Source of the DNA: VBDM01 sp035280025
Lineage (GTDB): Bacteria; Pseudomonadota; Gammaproteobacteria; Burkholderiales; SG8-39
Length of the DNA stretch: 14,953 nucleotides
Assembly (NCBI GenBank): GCA_035280025.1
Contig: DATEGT010000158.1
Span: 1-14,953, forward strand
Reading direction: 5' to 3'
Below, piece after piece: positions 1 to 7,180 of this stretch (the stretch's first letter is position 1; every line of letters begins with the position of its first letter). Under the pieces are notes generated by a model. It was not told the origin of the DNA. It was given only the letters and a program-made list of their open reading frames with translations, and ran no database searches. The position numbers and the translations under genes were made by a program.

Positions 1-515
1 GAGTACGCCATGGGGTTGAACGCGCTCTCGACCATCGGCAGCAGCGCGATCTCCGTGGGCATGCCGCGCTTGTCCACCTCTTCGACGATGTAGTACAGAT
101 AGAGCTTGCTGCGCTCGACCATGCGCTGGAGATAGTCGGGCTGGCTCGCGTACCAGCGCTCGCGCACCCCGACGAGCGGGCTGTCGAGATCCTCCATCGC
201 GAAGCCGCCGCGGATGCGGTCCCAGAGATCGTCCGCGGGACGCGCGAGGTCTACCGGGCGCGGCGCATCGATATCCTTCGCCTCGCTCGCCTTCGCGAGC
301 GGGGCCGGAGCGGGAACGGCGCGCGGCGCAGGAGCGGCGACGCTCGCGCGCGGCGCCGGGGGGATCGAGGCGGGAAAGGGCAGCCCGTCGGGACCGGTGG
401 CCGCGCGTGCCTGCGGCGCGGGGTCCGGCGCGGACGTATCCCACGGAATCTGGGAACACGCCGTCGTGAGCGCGCAAGCGGCGGCTGCGAACAGACTTAG
501 AAATTGTTTATTCAA
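1..515 (-). CDS. mltD: Membrane-bound lytic murein transglycosylase D, 5' part (runs off left edge)
   Basis: This is the N-terminal part (about 171 residues) of an MltD-type lytic transglycosylase, an outer-membrane lipoprotein that cleaves peptidoglycan glycan strands. The start is TTG at 515-513: an in-frame stop lies just upstream, and GGAG (527-524) sits 8 nt before it. A lipoprotein signal follows, with hydrophobic residues 5-19 and a lipobox-like ALTTAC giving lipidated Cys20. Next comes an Ala/Pro-rich linker (about residues 25-75), then the MltD segment with LWDRIRGGFAMEDLDSPLV and RGMPTEIALLPMVESAFNP. Glu163 in the VES motif is the expected catalytic glutamate. The rest of the SLT domain and the LysM repeats expected in this family lie outside the window. 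It is co-directional with gloB, as in E. coli, but has its own promoter. The family call is firm; the TTG start is well supported. Confidence 0.93.
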   Translation of the reverse strand, partial: MNKQFLSLFAAAACALTTACSQIPWDTSAPDPAPQARAATGPDGLPFPASIPPAPRASVAAPAPRAVPAPAPLAKASEAKDIDAPRPVDLARPADDLWDRIRGGFAMEDLDSPLVGVRERWYASQPDYLQRMVERSKLYLYYIVEEVDKRGMPTEIALLPMVESAFNPMAY

Positions 516-554
516 TGACTTATCTCCATCTGTTCATAAAACACAAGAGCAATG

Positions 555-583
555 ATACTACCCACGCATTTCTCCCGGGTCAA
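555..583 (-). promoter_or_regulatory. Sigma-70-type promoter for mltD
   Basis: On the minus strand, TTGACC (583-578) is followed by a 17-bp spacer and TAGTAT (560-555), close to the consensus -35 and -10 with ideal spacing. Transcription would start near 548, giving a leader of about 33 nt before the TTG start. The gap between gloB and mltD is visibly richer in A/T than the surrounding coding DNA, as expected of a promoter region. This suggests mltD is transcribed independently of gloB. Confidence 0.6.
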
Positions 584-668
584 GCGAAAAGAGCCATTCG
601 GAGTTGGTGCTCCAGACCCGGAAAATGCAATTAACGCGCCAAGGCCTAAGCGGTGTCAGAGCAAGCGC

Positions 669-1442
669 TCAAAATTCGTTCTTCCATTGGCGCAGCGCCG
701 CGAACACGCTCGCGGGGTCGCTGACGCGCCTGCCCAGATACTTGTTGGCCGATTCGATGACCGCCGGGCGTGTGACGCGCACAAAGGGGTTGGTCGCTTT
801 TTCGCGGGCTATCGTCGAGGGCAGCGTCGGCCGGTTCTCGCGCCGCAGGACCGCGTCGCTGCCCTCGCGTTCGAGCAGCGCCGCGTTGTCCGGTTCCACG
901 GCCTTCGCGAAACCGATGTTCGCCAGCGTGTACTCGTGCCCGCAGTAGACGAGAGTCTCGTCGGGGAGCGCCATGAGCTTCTCGAGCGAGGCGTACAGCT
1001 GCTGAGGCGTCCCCTCGAACGCCTTGCCGCAGCCGCAGGCGAACAGCGTGTCGCCACAGAACAGCATGTTTGCCCCATAATAGGCGACGTGCGCGCGCGT
1101 GTGCCCGGGAATGTCGAGCACTTCGAACGACACGCCCAGCGATTCGAGGGCGACCCTGTCTCCTCCGCCGACCGCCCGGGTAAGCGTGGCGATCGGCTCC
1201 CCTCGCGGCCCGTACACCGGGACTTTGTGGTTCTGAAGAAGCTCGGCGATTCCTCCGACGTGATCCTGGTGATGGTGCGTGGCGAGGATCGCGGTCAGCC
1301 GTACGTCCTCGGCCGCCAGATAGTCGAGCACGGGTTTCGCCTCGCCCGGGTCGACGACCGCGACGCAGCGATCCTTGCGCAGGGTCCAGACATAGTTGTC
1401 CTTGAAAGCGCGCAAGGGAACGACTTGGATCTTCTCGGGCAT
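669..1442 (-). CDS. gloB: Hydroxyacylglutathione hydrolase (glyoxalase II)
   Basis: This 257-residue cytoplasmic metallo-beta-lactamase-fold enzyme hydrolyses S-D-lactoylglutathione to D-lactate and glutathione, the second step of methylglyoxal detoxification. The metal site THHHQDH gives His56, His58, Asp60 and His61; the other ligands are His114 (PGHT), Asp131 (FCGDTLF) and His169 (YCGHEYT). The C-terminal NPFVR (about 218-222) is typical of glyoxalase II and contributes to glutathione binding. The frame is open 12 codons further upstream, but ATG at 1442 gives the usual family length and the usual N-terminus (MPEKIQVVPLRAFKDNYVW). It diverges from the methyltransferase gene, whose start lies only about 18 bp away, so its promoter must lie inside that gene. 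All catalytic residues are intact. Confidence 0.97.
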   Translation of the reverse strand: MPEKIQVVPLRAFKDNYVWTLRKDRCVAVVDPGEAKPVLDYLAAEDVRLTAILATHHHQDHVGGIAELLQNHKVPVYGPRGEPIATLTRAVGGGDRVALESLGVSFEVLDIPGHTRAHVAYYGANMLFCGDTLFACGCGKAFEGTPQQLYASLEKLMALPDETLVYCGHEYTLANIGFAKAVEPDNAALLEREGSDAVLRRENRPTLPSTIAREKATNPFVRVTRPAVIESANKYLGRRVSDPASVFAALRQWKNEF

Positions 1443-1459
1443 GGCCTGGAGCCTGTGCG

Positions 1460-2206
1460 GTGATGCTGCAGAACTCAATGCTAGCGGATTGGTTCGAAAC
1501 GCCCAAGGGCACCTACGTGCTCGGCTGGGAGCGCAAGCAGTTCGACGCCGCCGTGGAAGACGTGTTCGGCTACAACGCGGTACAAGTCGGCCTTCCCGGC
1601 CTGGATTTCCTGCGCGAGTCGCGCATTCCGCTCAGGGTGCGCGCCGGGGCCGAGCCGGGGTGCAGCCTGCGCTCCGACCCGGTGCAGCTGCCGCTCGCCT
1701 CGCAGAGCATCGACCTGCTCGCGCTGCCTCACGTGCTCGAGTTCTGCGCACGCCCGCACGCGATACTGCGCGAGGCGGAGCGCGTGCTCATGCCCGAGGG
1801 CAGCGTCGTGATCTCGGGATTCAATCCCCTTTCGCTGTGGGGCGCGGCGCGGGCTCTCGGCTGGGAGCGGCGGCGCTACCCGGGCTGCGGGCGTTACATC
1901 GGGCTGCTGCGCCTCAAGGACTGGCTGGCGCTGCTGGGATTCGAGCTGAACGGAGGGCGCTTCGGCTGCTACGCCCCGCCGTTCACGCAGGGGCGCTGGC
2001 TCCAGCGCTTCGGCTTCATGGAGAAGGCGGGCGAGCGCTGGTGGCCGATCTGCGGCGGCGTTTACGTCGTGCGCGCCGTCAAGCGCGTCGCGGGAATGCG
2101 GCTGGTGACGCCGAACTGGCGTTCCGTGCGCGCTCCGAAAAAGGCGCTGGCCCCGGTCGCGCAAAGAGGGAACGGACTGCATGTCGAGAAGCGCGAGCGG
2201 CGCTGA
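1460..2206 (+). CDS. YafS-like class I SAM-dependent methyltransferase-family protein
   Basis: This 248-residue protein resembles E. coli YafS, which also lies between gloB and rnhA and has no established substrate that I know of. Residues about 70-115 hold the recognisable Methyltransf_11 core: SDPVQLPLASQSIDLLALPHV (motif II/III region), then LREAERVLMPEGSVVISGFNP (post-motif III). The glycine-rich SAM-binding motif I (GxGxG) is not visible at its expected place; the equivalent stretch reads RVRAGAEPGCS. YafS seems to lack it too. The start is uncertain: GTG 1460 has GGAG (1448-1451) 8 nt upstream, ATG 1463 has the same site at 11 nt, and ATG 1478 has no ribosome site. The 3' end overlaps rnhA by 26 bp, suggesting coupled translation. 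Confidence 0.85.
   Translation: MMLQNSMLADWFETPKGTYVLGWERKQFDAAVEDVFGYNAVQVGLPGLDFLRESRIPLRVRAGAEPGCSLRSDPVQLPLASQSIDLLALPHVLEFCARPHAILREAERVLMPEGSVVISGFNPLSLWGAARALGWERRRYPGCGRYIGLLRLKDWLALLGFELNGGRFGCYAPPFTQGRWLQRFGFMEKAGERWWPICGGVYVVRAVKRVAGMRLVTPNWRSVRAPKKALAPVAQRGNGLHVEKRERR
1478..1506 (-). promoter_or_regulatory. Candidate gloB promoter inside the divergent methyltransferase gene
   Basis: On the minus strand, TTGGGC (1506-1501), a 17-bp spacer and TAGCAT (1483-1478) form a fair sigma-70 promoter. Its predicted start near 1471 gives a leader of about 29 nt to the gloB ATG. The element overlaps the first codons of the methyltransferase gene, which fits the very short space between the two divergent starts. 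I found no comparably good promoter for the rightward gene. Confidence 0.4.
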
Positions 2207-2639
2207 GGTGGTGCTCATCTATCCCGACGGATCCTGCAAGGGCAATCCCGGCCCGGGAGGCTGGGGCGCGGTCATCAAGGCTCCGCAGGGCGAGCGCGAG
2301 CTCTGCGGCAGCGAGAAGCAGACGACCAACAACCGCATGGAACTGACCGCCGTCATCCGCGCCCTCGAGACGCTCGATCGTCCCAGCGTCGTCGAAGTCC
2401 ACACCGACTCGCAGTACGTGCAGAAGGGCATCAGCGAATGGCTGCACGCATGGAAGCGGCGGGGCTGGCGCACTGCCGACAAGCAGCCCGTGAAGAACGT
2501 CGACCTGTGGCGGGAGCTCGACCGCCTGGCGGCGCCTCATCGCATCACCTGGCACTGGGTGAAGGGGCACGCCGGACATCCGGAGAACGAGCGCGCCGAT
2601 GCGCTCGCGAACCGCGGGGTCGAGAAGCTGCTGTCCTAG
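2181..2639 (+). CDS. rnhA: Ribonuclease HI
   Basis: This 152-residue cytoplasmic endonuclease degrades the RNA strand of RNA-DNA hybrids, clearing R-loops and primers. It aligns almost end to end with the E. coli enzyme (155 residues). The catalytic acidic residues are Asp16 (YPDGSCKGNPGPGG), Glu54 (TNNRMEL), Asp76 (TDSQYV) and Asp140 (ENERADALA), with catalytic His130 in KGHAGHPENER. These correspond to Asp10, Glu48, Asp70, Asp134 and His124 of E. coli with a constant offset of six. The basic-protrusion region WKRRGWRTADKQPVKNVDLW is conserved. It begins inside the 3' end of the methyltransferase gene. Its stop TAG (2637-2639) overlaps the stop of the convergent efflux gene, so the two transcription units meet with no spacer. 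In many relatives dnaQ comes next, but here an efflux module intervenes. Confidence 0.98.
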   Translation: MSRSASGAEVVLIYPDGSCKGNPGPGGWGAVIKAPQGERELCGSEKQTTNNRMELTAVIRALETLDRPSVVEVHTDSQYVQKGISEWLHAWKRRGWRTADKQPVKNVDLWRELDRLAAPHRITWHWVKGHAGHPENERADALANRGVEKLLS

Positions 2640-4048
2640 GGCTGCTTGCTCGAGGTCAGCGGCTCGGGCGTCCACCCTCCGCCCAGGGATTTCATCAGAT
2701 CCACCGTTGCCGAGAGCAGCGCCTGCCGGTTGCGCAGCGCGGCGATCTCGCTCAGGTTGGCCTGGCGCTGCGCATCGAGCACCTCGAGGTAGGGCGAATA
2801 CCCCGCGTCGTAGCGCATGCGCGACAGGCGCAGCGCCCTGCGCGCCGCGTCCACGCTGGCCTGGTAGTCCAGCTCCGCCGAGGAGGACAGGCGCACCGAG
2901 GACAGGGCGTCGGCGACTTCTCGGAAGGCGGTTTGCACCGCTTCCTGGTAGATCGCCGCCGCCTGGTGCTGGCGCGCTACCGCCGCGTCCGTAAGGCCTC
3001 GGTAGCGGCCGAAGTCGAGCAGCGGCATGGTCACGCCCAGTCCGACCGACCAGATGGACGAGCCGCCGTTGAGCGCGTTCGCGAGGCTGGTGCTCTCGCC
3101 GCCGCCGAATCCCGTCAGGGTGAAGGTCGGAAACATCGCCGCCTTGGCGACGCCGATCTGAGCGTTGACGGCGACGAGCTGCTGCTCGGCCTGCTGCACG
3201 TCGGGGCGGCGCTCGAGGAGCGCGGAGGGCAGGCCGGCCGGCGGCAGGGCCGGATTCGGCAGGGTGCGGATGTCGCCGGAGGCGAGCGTCAGGTCGAGGC
3301 GGCCGGTGAAGGTCGCGAGCTGATGCTCAAAGAGGGCACGCTGGCGCTGCAGCTCCTTCAGCTGGACGGTGATATCGGCGAGGGCGCCTTCGGCCTGCGC
3401 GACCTCGAGCTCCGAGGCGATGCCGCCCCGGGCGCGCGCGCGCACGTAGTCCAGCGATTCCTCGCGCGTGACGAGCGTTTCGCGCGTGACGATGATCTGC
3501 GCGTCGAACGAGCGCAGCGCGAAGTACGTCTGCGCGGTCAGCCCCGCGAGCGTCAGCGCGACCACGTCTCTCGCGTAGCGCGTGCCCAGGGACTGTGCGC
3601 GCAGCGATTCGGCCTGCCGCCGCAGGCGACCCCAGAAATCGAGCTCGTACGAGGTCGTCAGCGCCAGGCGCACGTCGTTGCGGACCGGCGGGACCCCGGG
3701 AGGCGTCGGCACCGCGGTAGTCGTGGAGAAGCGCGTGCGGTTGCCGCTGGCGGCGAGGTCGATCTCGGGAAGGAAGGCCGCGTTGACGACGCGCAGGTTC
3801 GCGTCGGCCTCCTCGATGCGGGCCACCGCGAGGCGAATGTCGGCGTTGCGCTCCAGCGACTCGGCGATGAGCCGGTCGAGCACCGGATCTCCGTAGAGCT
3901 TCCACCAGTCCGGCCGCACCGGCGCCGTTTCGCCCACGCCGGGCTCGGTGTACGCGCCCGGGAGGTCCGTCGCCGGCCGCCGGTAGTCCGGGCCGACGGC
4001 GCAGCCCGCGAGAGCCGCACAGGCGAGGATGAGCGCCCCCTTGCTCAT
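2636..4048 (-). CDS. Outer-membrane channel lipoprotein of RND efflux system (NodT/OprM family)
   Basis: This 470-residue outer membrane factor forms the trimeric TolC-like exit duct of a tripartite efflux pump. The signal peptide ends in the lipobox LAGC (Cys16), followed by AVGPDYRRP, the hallmark N-terminus of NodT-family lipoproteins. Two repeated OEP domains follow, rich in Ala/Leu/Glu helices; the second contains ERRPDVQQAEQQL and NAQIGVAKAAMFPTFTLTG, and the C-terminal part has YDAGYSPYLEVLDAQR. All are typical of the family, and length is normal (OprM about 485). The frame is open further upstream, but ATG at 4048 directly starts the signal peptide and overlaps the RND gene stop in an ATGA, indicating translational coupling. 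The stop TAG (2638-2636) overlaps that of convergent rnhA. It is the last gene of the leftward operon. Confidence 0.95.
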   Translation of the reverse strand: MSKGALILACAALAGCAVGPDYRRPATDLPGAYTEPGVGETAPVRPDWWKLYGDPVLDRLIAESLERNADIRLAVARIEEADANLRVVNAAFLPEIDLAASGNRTRFSTTTAVPTPPGVPPVRNDVRLALTTSYELDFWGRLRRQAESLRAQSLGTRYARDVVALTLAGLTAQTYFALRSFDAQIIVTRETLVTREESLDYVRARARGGIASELEVAQAEGALADITVQLKELQRQRALFEHQLATFTGRLDLTLASGDIRTLPNPALPPAGLPSALLERRPDVQQAEQQLVAVNAQIGVAKAAMFPTFTLTGFGGGESTSLANALNGGSSIWSVGLGVTMPLLDFGRYRGLTDAAVARQHQAAAIYQEAVQTAFREVADALSSVRLSSSAELDYQASVDAARRALRLSRMRYDAGYSPYLEVLDAQRQANLSEIAALRNRQALLSATVDLMKSLGGGWTPEPLTSSKQP

Positions 4049-7000
4049 GCTCCGGTCTCCCGGGCGGGGCGCCGGGCGCGCTTCGCGGCGCGGCGCTCGG
4101 TGAGCAGGATGAAGAACAGCGGTACGAACAGGGTGGCGACGAACGTCGCGGCCAGCATGCCGCCTTCCACGCCGGTGCCCATGGAGCGCCGGGCGGCGCC
4201 GCCGGCGCCGGTGGCGAGGGCGAGCGGCAGCACGCCCAGCACGAAGGCGAGCGAAGTCATGACGATCGGGCGGAATCGCTGCCGCGCAGCGGTCACCGCC
4301 GCGTCGAAGGCCGGCATCCCCTGCGCGGCGTTCTGCGCGGCGAACTCGACGATCAGGATGGCGTTCTTCGCCGCGAGCCCGATCAGCGTCACCAGCCCGA
4401 TCTGGAAATAGACGTCGTTGCTCATGCCCCGGAACAGGACCGCGAGGAACGCGCCGAGCAACGCGAACGGCACCGAGAGCAGCACCGCCACCGGCAGCGA
4501 CCAGCGCTCGTAGTTCGCCGACAGGATCAGGAACACCATCACCAGCGCGAAGGAAAAGGCGATGATCGCCGCCCTGCCTGCGCGCTTTTCCTGGAAGGCC
4601 TGCCCGGTCCACTCCTGGAAGTAGCCGGCCGGAAGCGTCTCGCGAGCGGCGCGCTCGACGGTGGCGATCCCCTGCCCGGAGCTGACCCCCGGAACGGTGG
4701 CGGCGAGGACCTTGGCGGACACGAAGCCGTTGAAGCGGTCGATCTGGTCGGGGCCGACCGTCGGCAGGATCTTCAGCAGGCTGCCGAGCGGCAGCATCTG
4801 CCCCGTCGTCCCCGAGCGCACGTAGACGTTGCCCAGGTCCTCGGGCCGCGCGCGGAACTGCGACTCCGCCTGGAGCTGGACCCGGAAGGTGCGTCCGAAC
4901 TTGTTGAAGTCGTTGACGTAGAGAGCGCCCATCGTGCTCTGCAGCGCGTCGAAGACGTCGCCGACAGGCACGCCGAGCGAGATCGCCTTTTCGCGATCCA
5001 CCTCGACGAAGATCTGCGGAACGGCGGCGCGGAAGAAGGTGTTCACCGCAGTAAGGTCGGATTGCTTGCGCAGATCCCCGACGAACTGCTGCACCACGCC
5101 GGCGAGCTTCCTCGCGTCCGCGTCGGCGCGGCTCTGGACGAACATTTCCATTCCGCCCGCGGTACCCAGGCCCCGGATTGGCACCGGATTGAACGCGAAC
5201 ACCAGGCCCTCGCTCACGCCCGCGCCCTTGGCGCCGACGAACTTGACGATGTCGTCAGCGGCGGCGCTGCGCTCGTCCCAGGGTTTGAGCGTGATGAACA
5301 GCGTCGCGGAGCTCGTCTTGTTGCCGCCCCCGATCAGGTCGAAGCCGTTGATCAGAAAGACGTGCTCGACCGCCGGATGCCCGCTCAGGGCCTTCTGCAT
5401 GGCCGCGCCGACCTTTCCGGTTCGCGAGAGGGTCGCGCCGTCGGGCAGCACGACCGCGCCGAAAAGATAGCCCTGGTCTTCGAGCGGAACGAGGCTCCCG
5501 GGCACGTGGCGCAGGAGGCCGACGGTGGCGGCGATGACGAGCGCGAACAGCGCGAGCGAGATCGCCGCGTGGCCGGCCACCCAGCGCACGCCCCGGGTGT
5601 AGGCGGAGACCAGGGCGGCGAATCCCCGGTTGAACGGCCTGAAGAGGGGCGATTCGCCGTGCGAGCGCTTCAGGAGCAGTGCGCACAGGGCCGGCGTGAG
5701 CGTGAGCGCAACCACGCCCGAGATGACGACCGCGGTCGTCACCGTGACGGCGAACTGCTGGTACAGGCGGCCGGCGAGCCCGCCGAGGAACGCGACCGGG
5801 ACGAACACGGAGCACAGCACCAGCTCGATCGCTATGATGGCGCCGGTCACCTCGCGCATCGACTCGATCGCGGCTTCCTTCGGCGAGAGCCCCTTCTCGC
5901 TCATCAGGCGCTCGACGTTCTCCAGCACCACGATGGCGTCGTCGACGACGATGCCGGTGGCGAGCACGATCGCGAACAGCGTCAGCGTGTTGATCGAGTA
6001 TCCGAAGGCGTACAGGCCGGCGAAGGAGCCGATCAGCGAGATCGGCACCGCGATGAACGGAATCAGCGTGGCGCGCCAGCTCTGCAGGAACACGAACACC
6101 ACGGCGAGCACGAGGAGCGCCGCGATGAACAGCGTGTGGACCACCTCCCGGATCGAGGCCTGCACGAAGCGCGTCGTGTCGAAGGGAATGATGTAGCTCA
6201 CGCCCGAGGGGAATCCCTTCGCGATCTCGTCCATGGTCCTGCGCACCGAGTTCGCGACGTTGAGCGCGTTCGCGCCCGATTGCAGGTAGACCGCGGTGCC
6301 GATGGTGGGCCTGCCGTCCACGGTGGTGTAGGAGTCGTAATTGATGGCGCCCAGCTCGATGCGCGCGATGTCCCTGATGCGCAGCACGCCGCCCGGGCCG
6401 CTGGAGCGCAGCACGATGTTGCCGAATTCCTCCGGCTGCACCAGTCGCCCCTGCGCCGTCACGGTGTAGATCAGCGACTGGTCCCCGGGCGCGGGGTCCT
6501 GACCGATCTTGCCGGCGGCGTACTGGGCGTTCTGCGCCCGGATCGCGGCGGCGACGTCGGTCGCCGTCACGCCGAGCTGCGCCATCTTGTCCGGGCGCAA
6601 CCAGATGCGCATCGAGTAGTCGCGCGCGCCGAAGATCGTCGAGTCTGCCACGCCCGGGACGCGCTTCAGCACGTCGAGCGCGTTGATCGTCATGTAGTTG
6701 GAGAGGTACAGGGTGTCGTAGCGCGGATCGGTCGAGGTCACCGCGACGAACATCAGGATGTCCAGGGAGCGCTTCTGCACCACCACGCCGGTGCGCCTGA
6801 CGTCGTCGGGCAGCCGCGGCAGCGCGATCTGCACGCGGTTGTTGACCTGGATGGTGGCGTTGTTGACGTCGGTCCCCACCTCGAAGGTGCAGGTGATGGT
6901 GAGCGTGCCGTTCGACGAGGAGGTGGACTGGAAGTACAGCAGGCCCTCGACGCCGGAGAGCTGCTCCTCGATCGGCGCCGCGACCGTGCGCGACAGCGTC

Positions 7001-7167
7001 TCGGCGCTCGCCCCGGGGAGCGTGGTCGTGATGGTCACCGTGGGCGGCGCTATCTCGGGATACTGCGCGATCGGCAGGACCTGGGAGGCGACCAGCCCCG
7101 CCAGGGTGAAGATGATGGCGATGACCGACGCGAAGATCGGCCGCTCGATGAAAAACCTCGAGAACAC
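4045..7167 (-). CDS. RND multidrug efflux pump, inner-membrane transporter (HAE1/AcrB family)
   Basis: This 1040-residue proton-driven transporter is the same size as AcrB/MexB (about 1049). It starts with the usual FSRFFIERPIFASV and first membrane helix (about 10-30). A periplasmic porter domain follows, then a helix cluster about 340-500. The proton-relay aspartates are Asp409-Asp410 in GIVVDDAIVVLENVER, and the partner lysine is Lys934 in LAAKNAILIVEF. A second periplasmic domain (about 560-865) and the last helices (about 866-1023) complete the two-fold repeat. The switch-loop region reads INGFDLIGGGNK, different from AcrB, so the drug range may differ. The start is GTG (7167-7165), 13 nt after the fusion-protein stop with no evident Shine-Dalgarno site, so translation probably depends on coupling. 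Function is certain at family level; substrates are unknown. Confidence 0.97.
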   Translation of the reverse strand: MFSRFFIERPIFASVIAIIFTLAGLVASQVLPIAQYPEIAPPTVTITTTLPGASAETLSRTVAAPIEEQLSGVEGLLYFQSTSSSNGTLTITCTFEVGTDVNNATIQVNNRVQIALPRLPDDVRRTGVVVQKRSLDILMFVAVTSTDPRYDTLYLSNYMTINALDVLKRVPGVADSTIFGARDYSMRIWLRPDKMAQLGVTATDVAAAIRAQNAQYAAGKIGQDPAPGDQSLIYTVTAQGRLVQPEEFGNIVLRSSGPGGVLRIRDIARIELGAINYDSYTTVDGRPTIGTAVYLQSGANALNVANSVRRTMDEIAKGFPSGVSYIIPFDTTRFVQASIREVVHTLFIAALLVLAVVFVFLQSWRATLIPFIAVPISLIGSFAGLYAFGYSINTLTLFAIVLATGIVVDDAIVVLENVERLMSEKGLSPKEAAIESMREVTGAIIAIELVLCSVFVPVAFLGGLAGRLYQQFAVTVTTAVVISGVVALTLTPALCALLLKRSHGESPLFRPFNRGFAALVSAYTRGVRWVAGHAAISLALFALVIAATVGLLRHVPGSLVPLEDQGYLFGAVVLPDGATLSRTGKVGAAMQKALSGHPAVEHVFLINGFDLIGGGNKTSSATLFITLKPWDERSAAADDIVKFVGAKGAGVSEGLVFAFNPVPIRGLGTAGGMEMFVQSRADADARKLAGVVQQFVGDLRKQSDLTAVNTFFRAAVPQIFVEVDREKAISLGVPVGDVFDALQSTMGALYVNDFNKFGRTFRVQLQAESQFRARPEDLGNVYVRSGTTGQMLPLGSLLKILPTVGPDQIDRFNGFVSAKVLAATVPGVSSGQGIATVERAARETLPAGYFQEWTGQAFQEKRAGRAAIIAFSFALVMVFLILSANYERWSLPVAVLLSVPFALLGAFLAVLFRGMSNDVYFQIGLVTLIGLAAKNAILIVEFAAQNAAQGMPAFDAAVTAARQRFRPIVMTSLAFVLGVLPLALATGAGGAARRSMGTGVEGGMLAATFVATLFVPLFFILLTERRAAKRARRPARETGA

Positions 7168-7180
7168 GCGCGCGGCGCGG

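Noticed and set aside
214..555. Plus-strand frame opposite the mltD N-terminal region
   Set aside because: It is the antisense of the Ala/Pro-rich linker of mltD and has no recognisable motif.
516..668. Intrinsic terminator after gloB
   Set aside because: I looked for a G/C hairpin followed by T residues on the minus strand and found only short unconvincing pairings.
2438..4411. 657-codon plus-strand frame over the rnhA end and the outer-membrane channel gene
   Set aside because: It overlaps two convincing genes out of frame and has the Arg-rich composition of a GC shadow.
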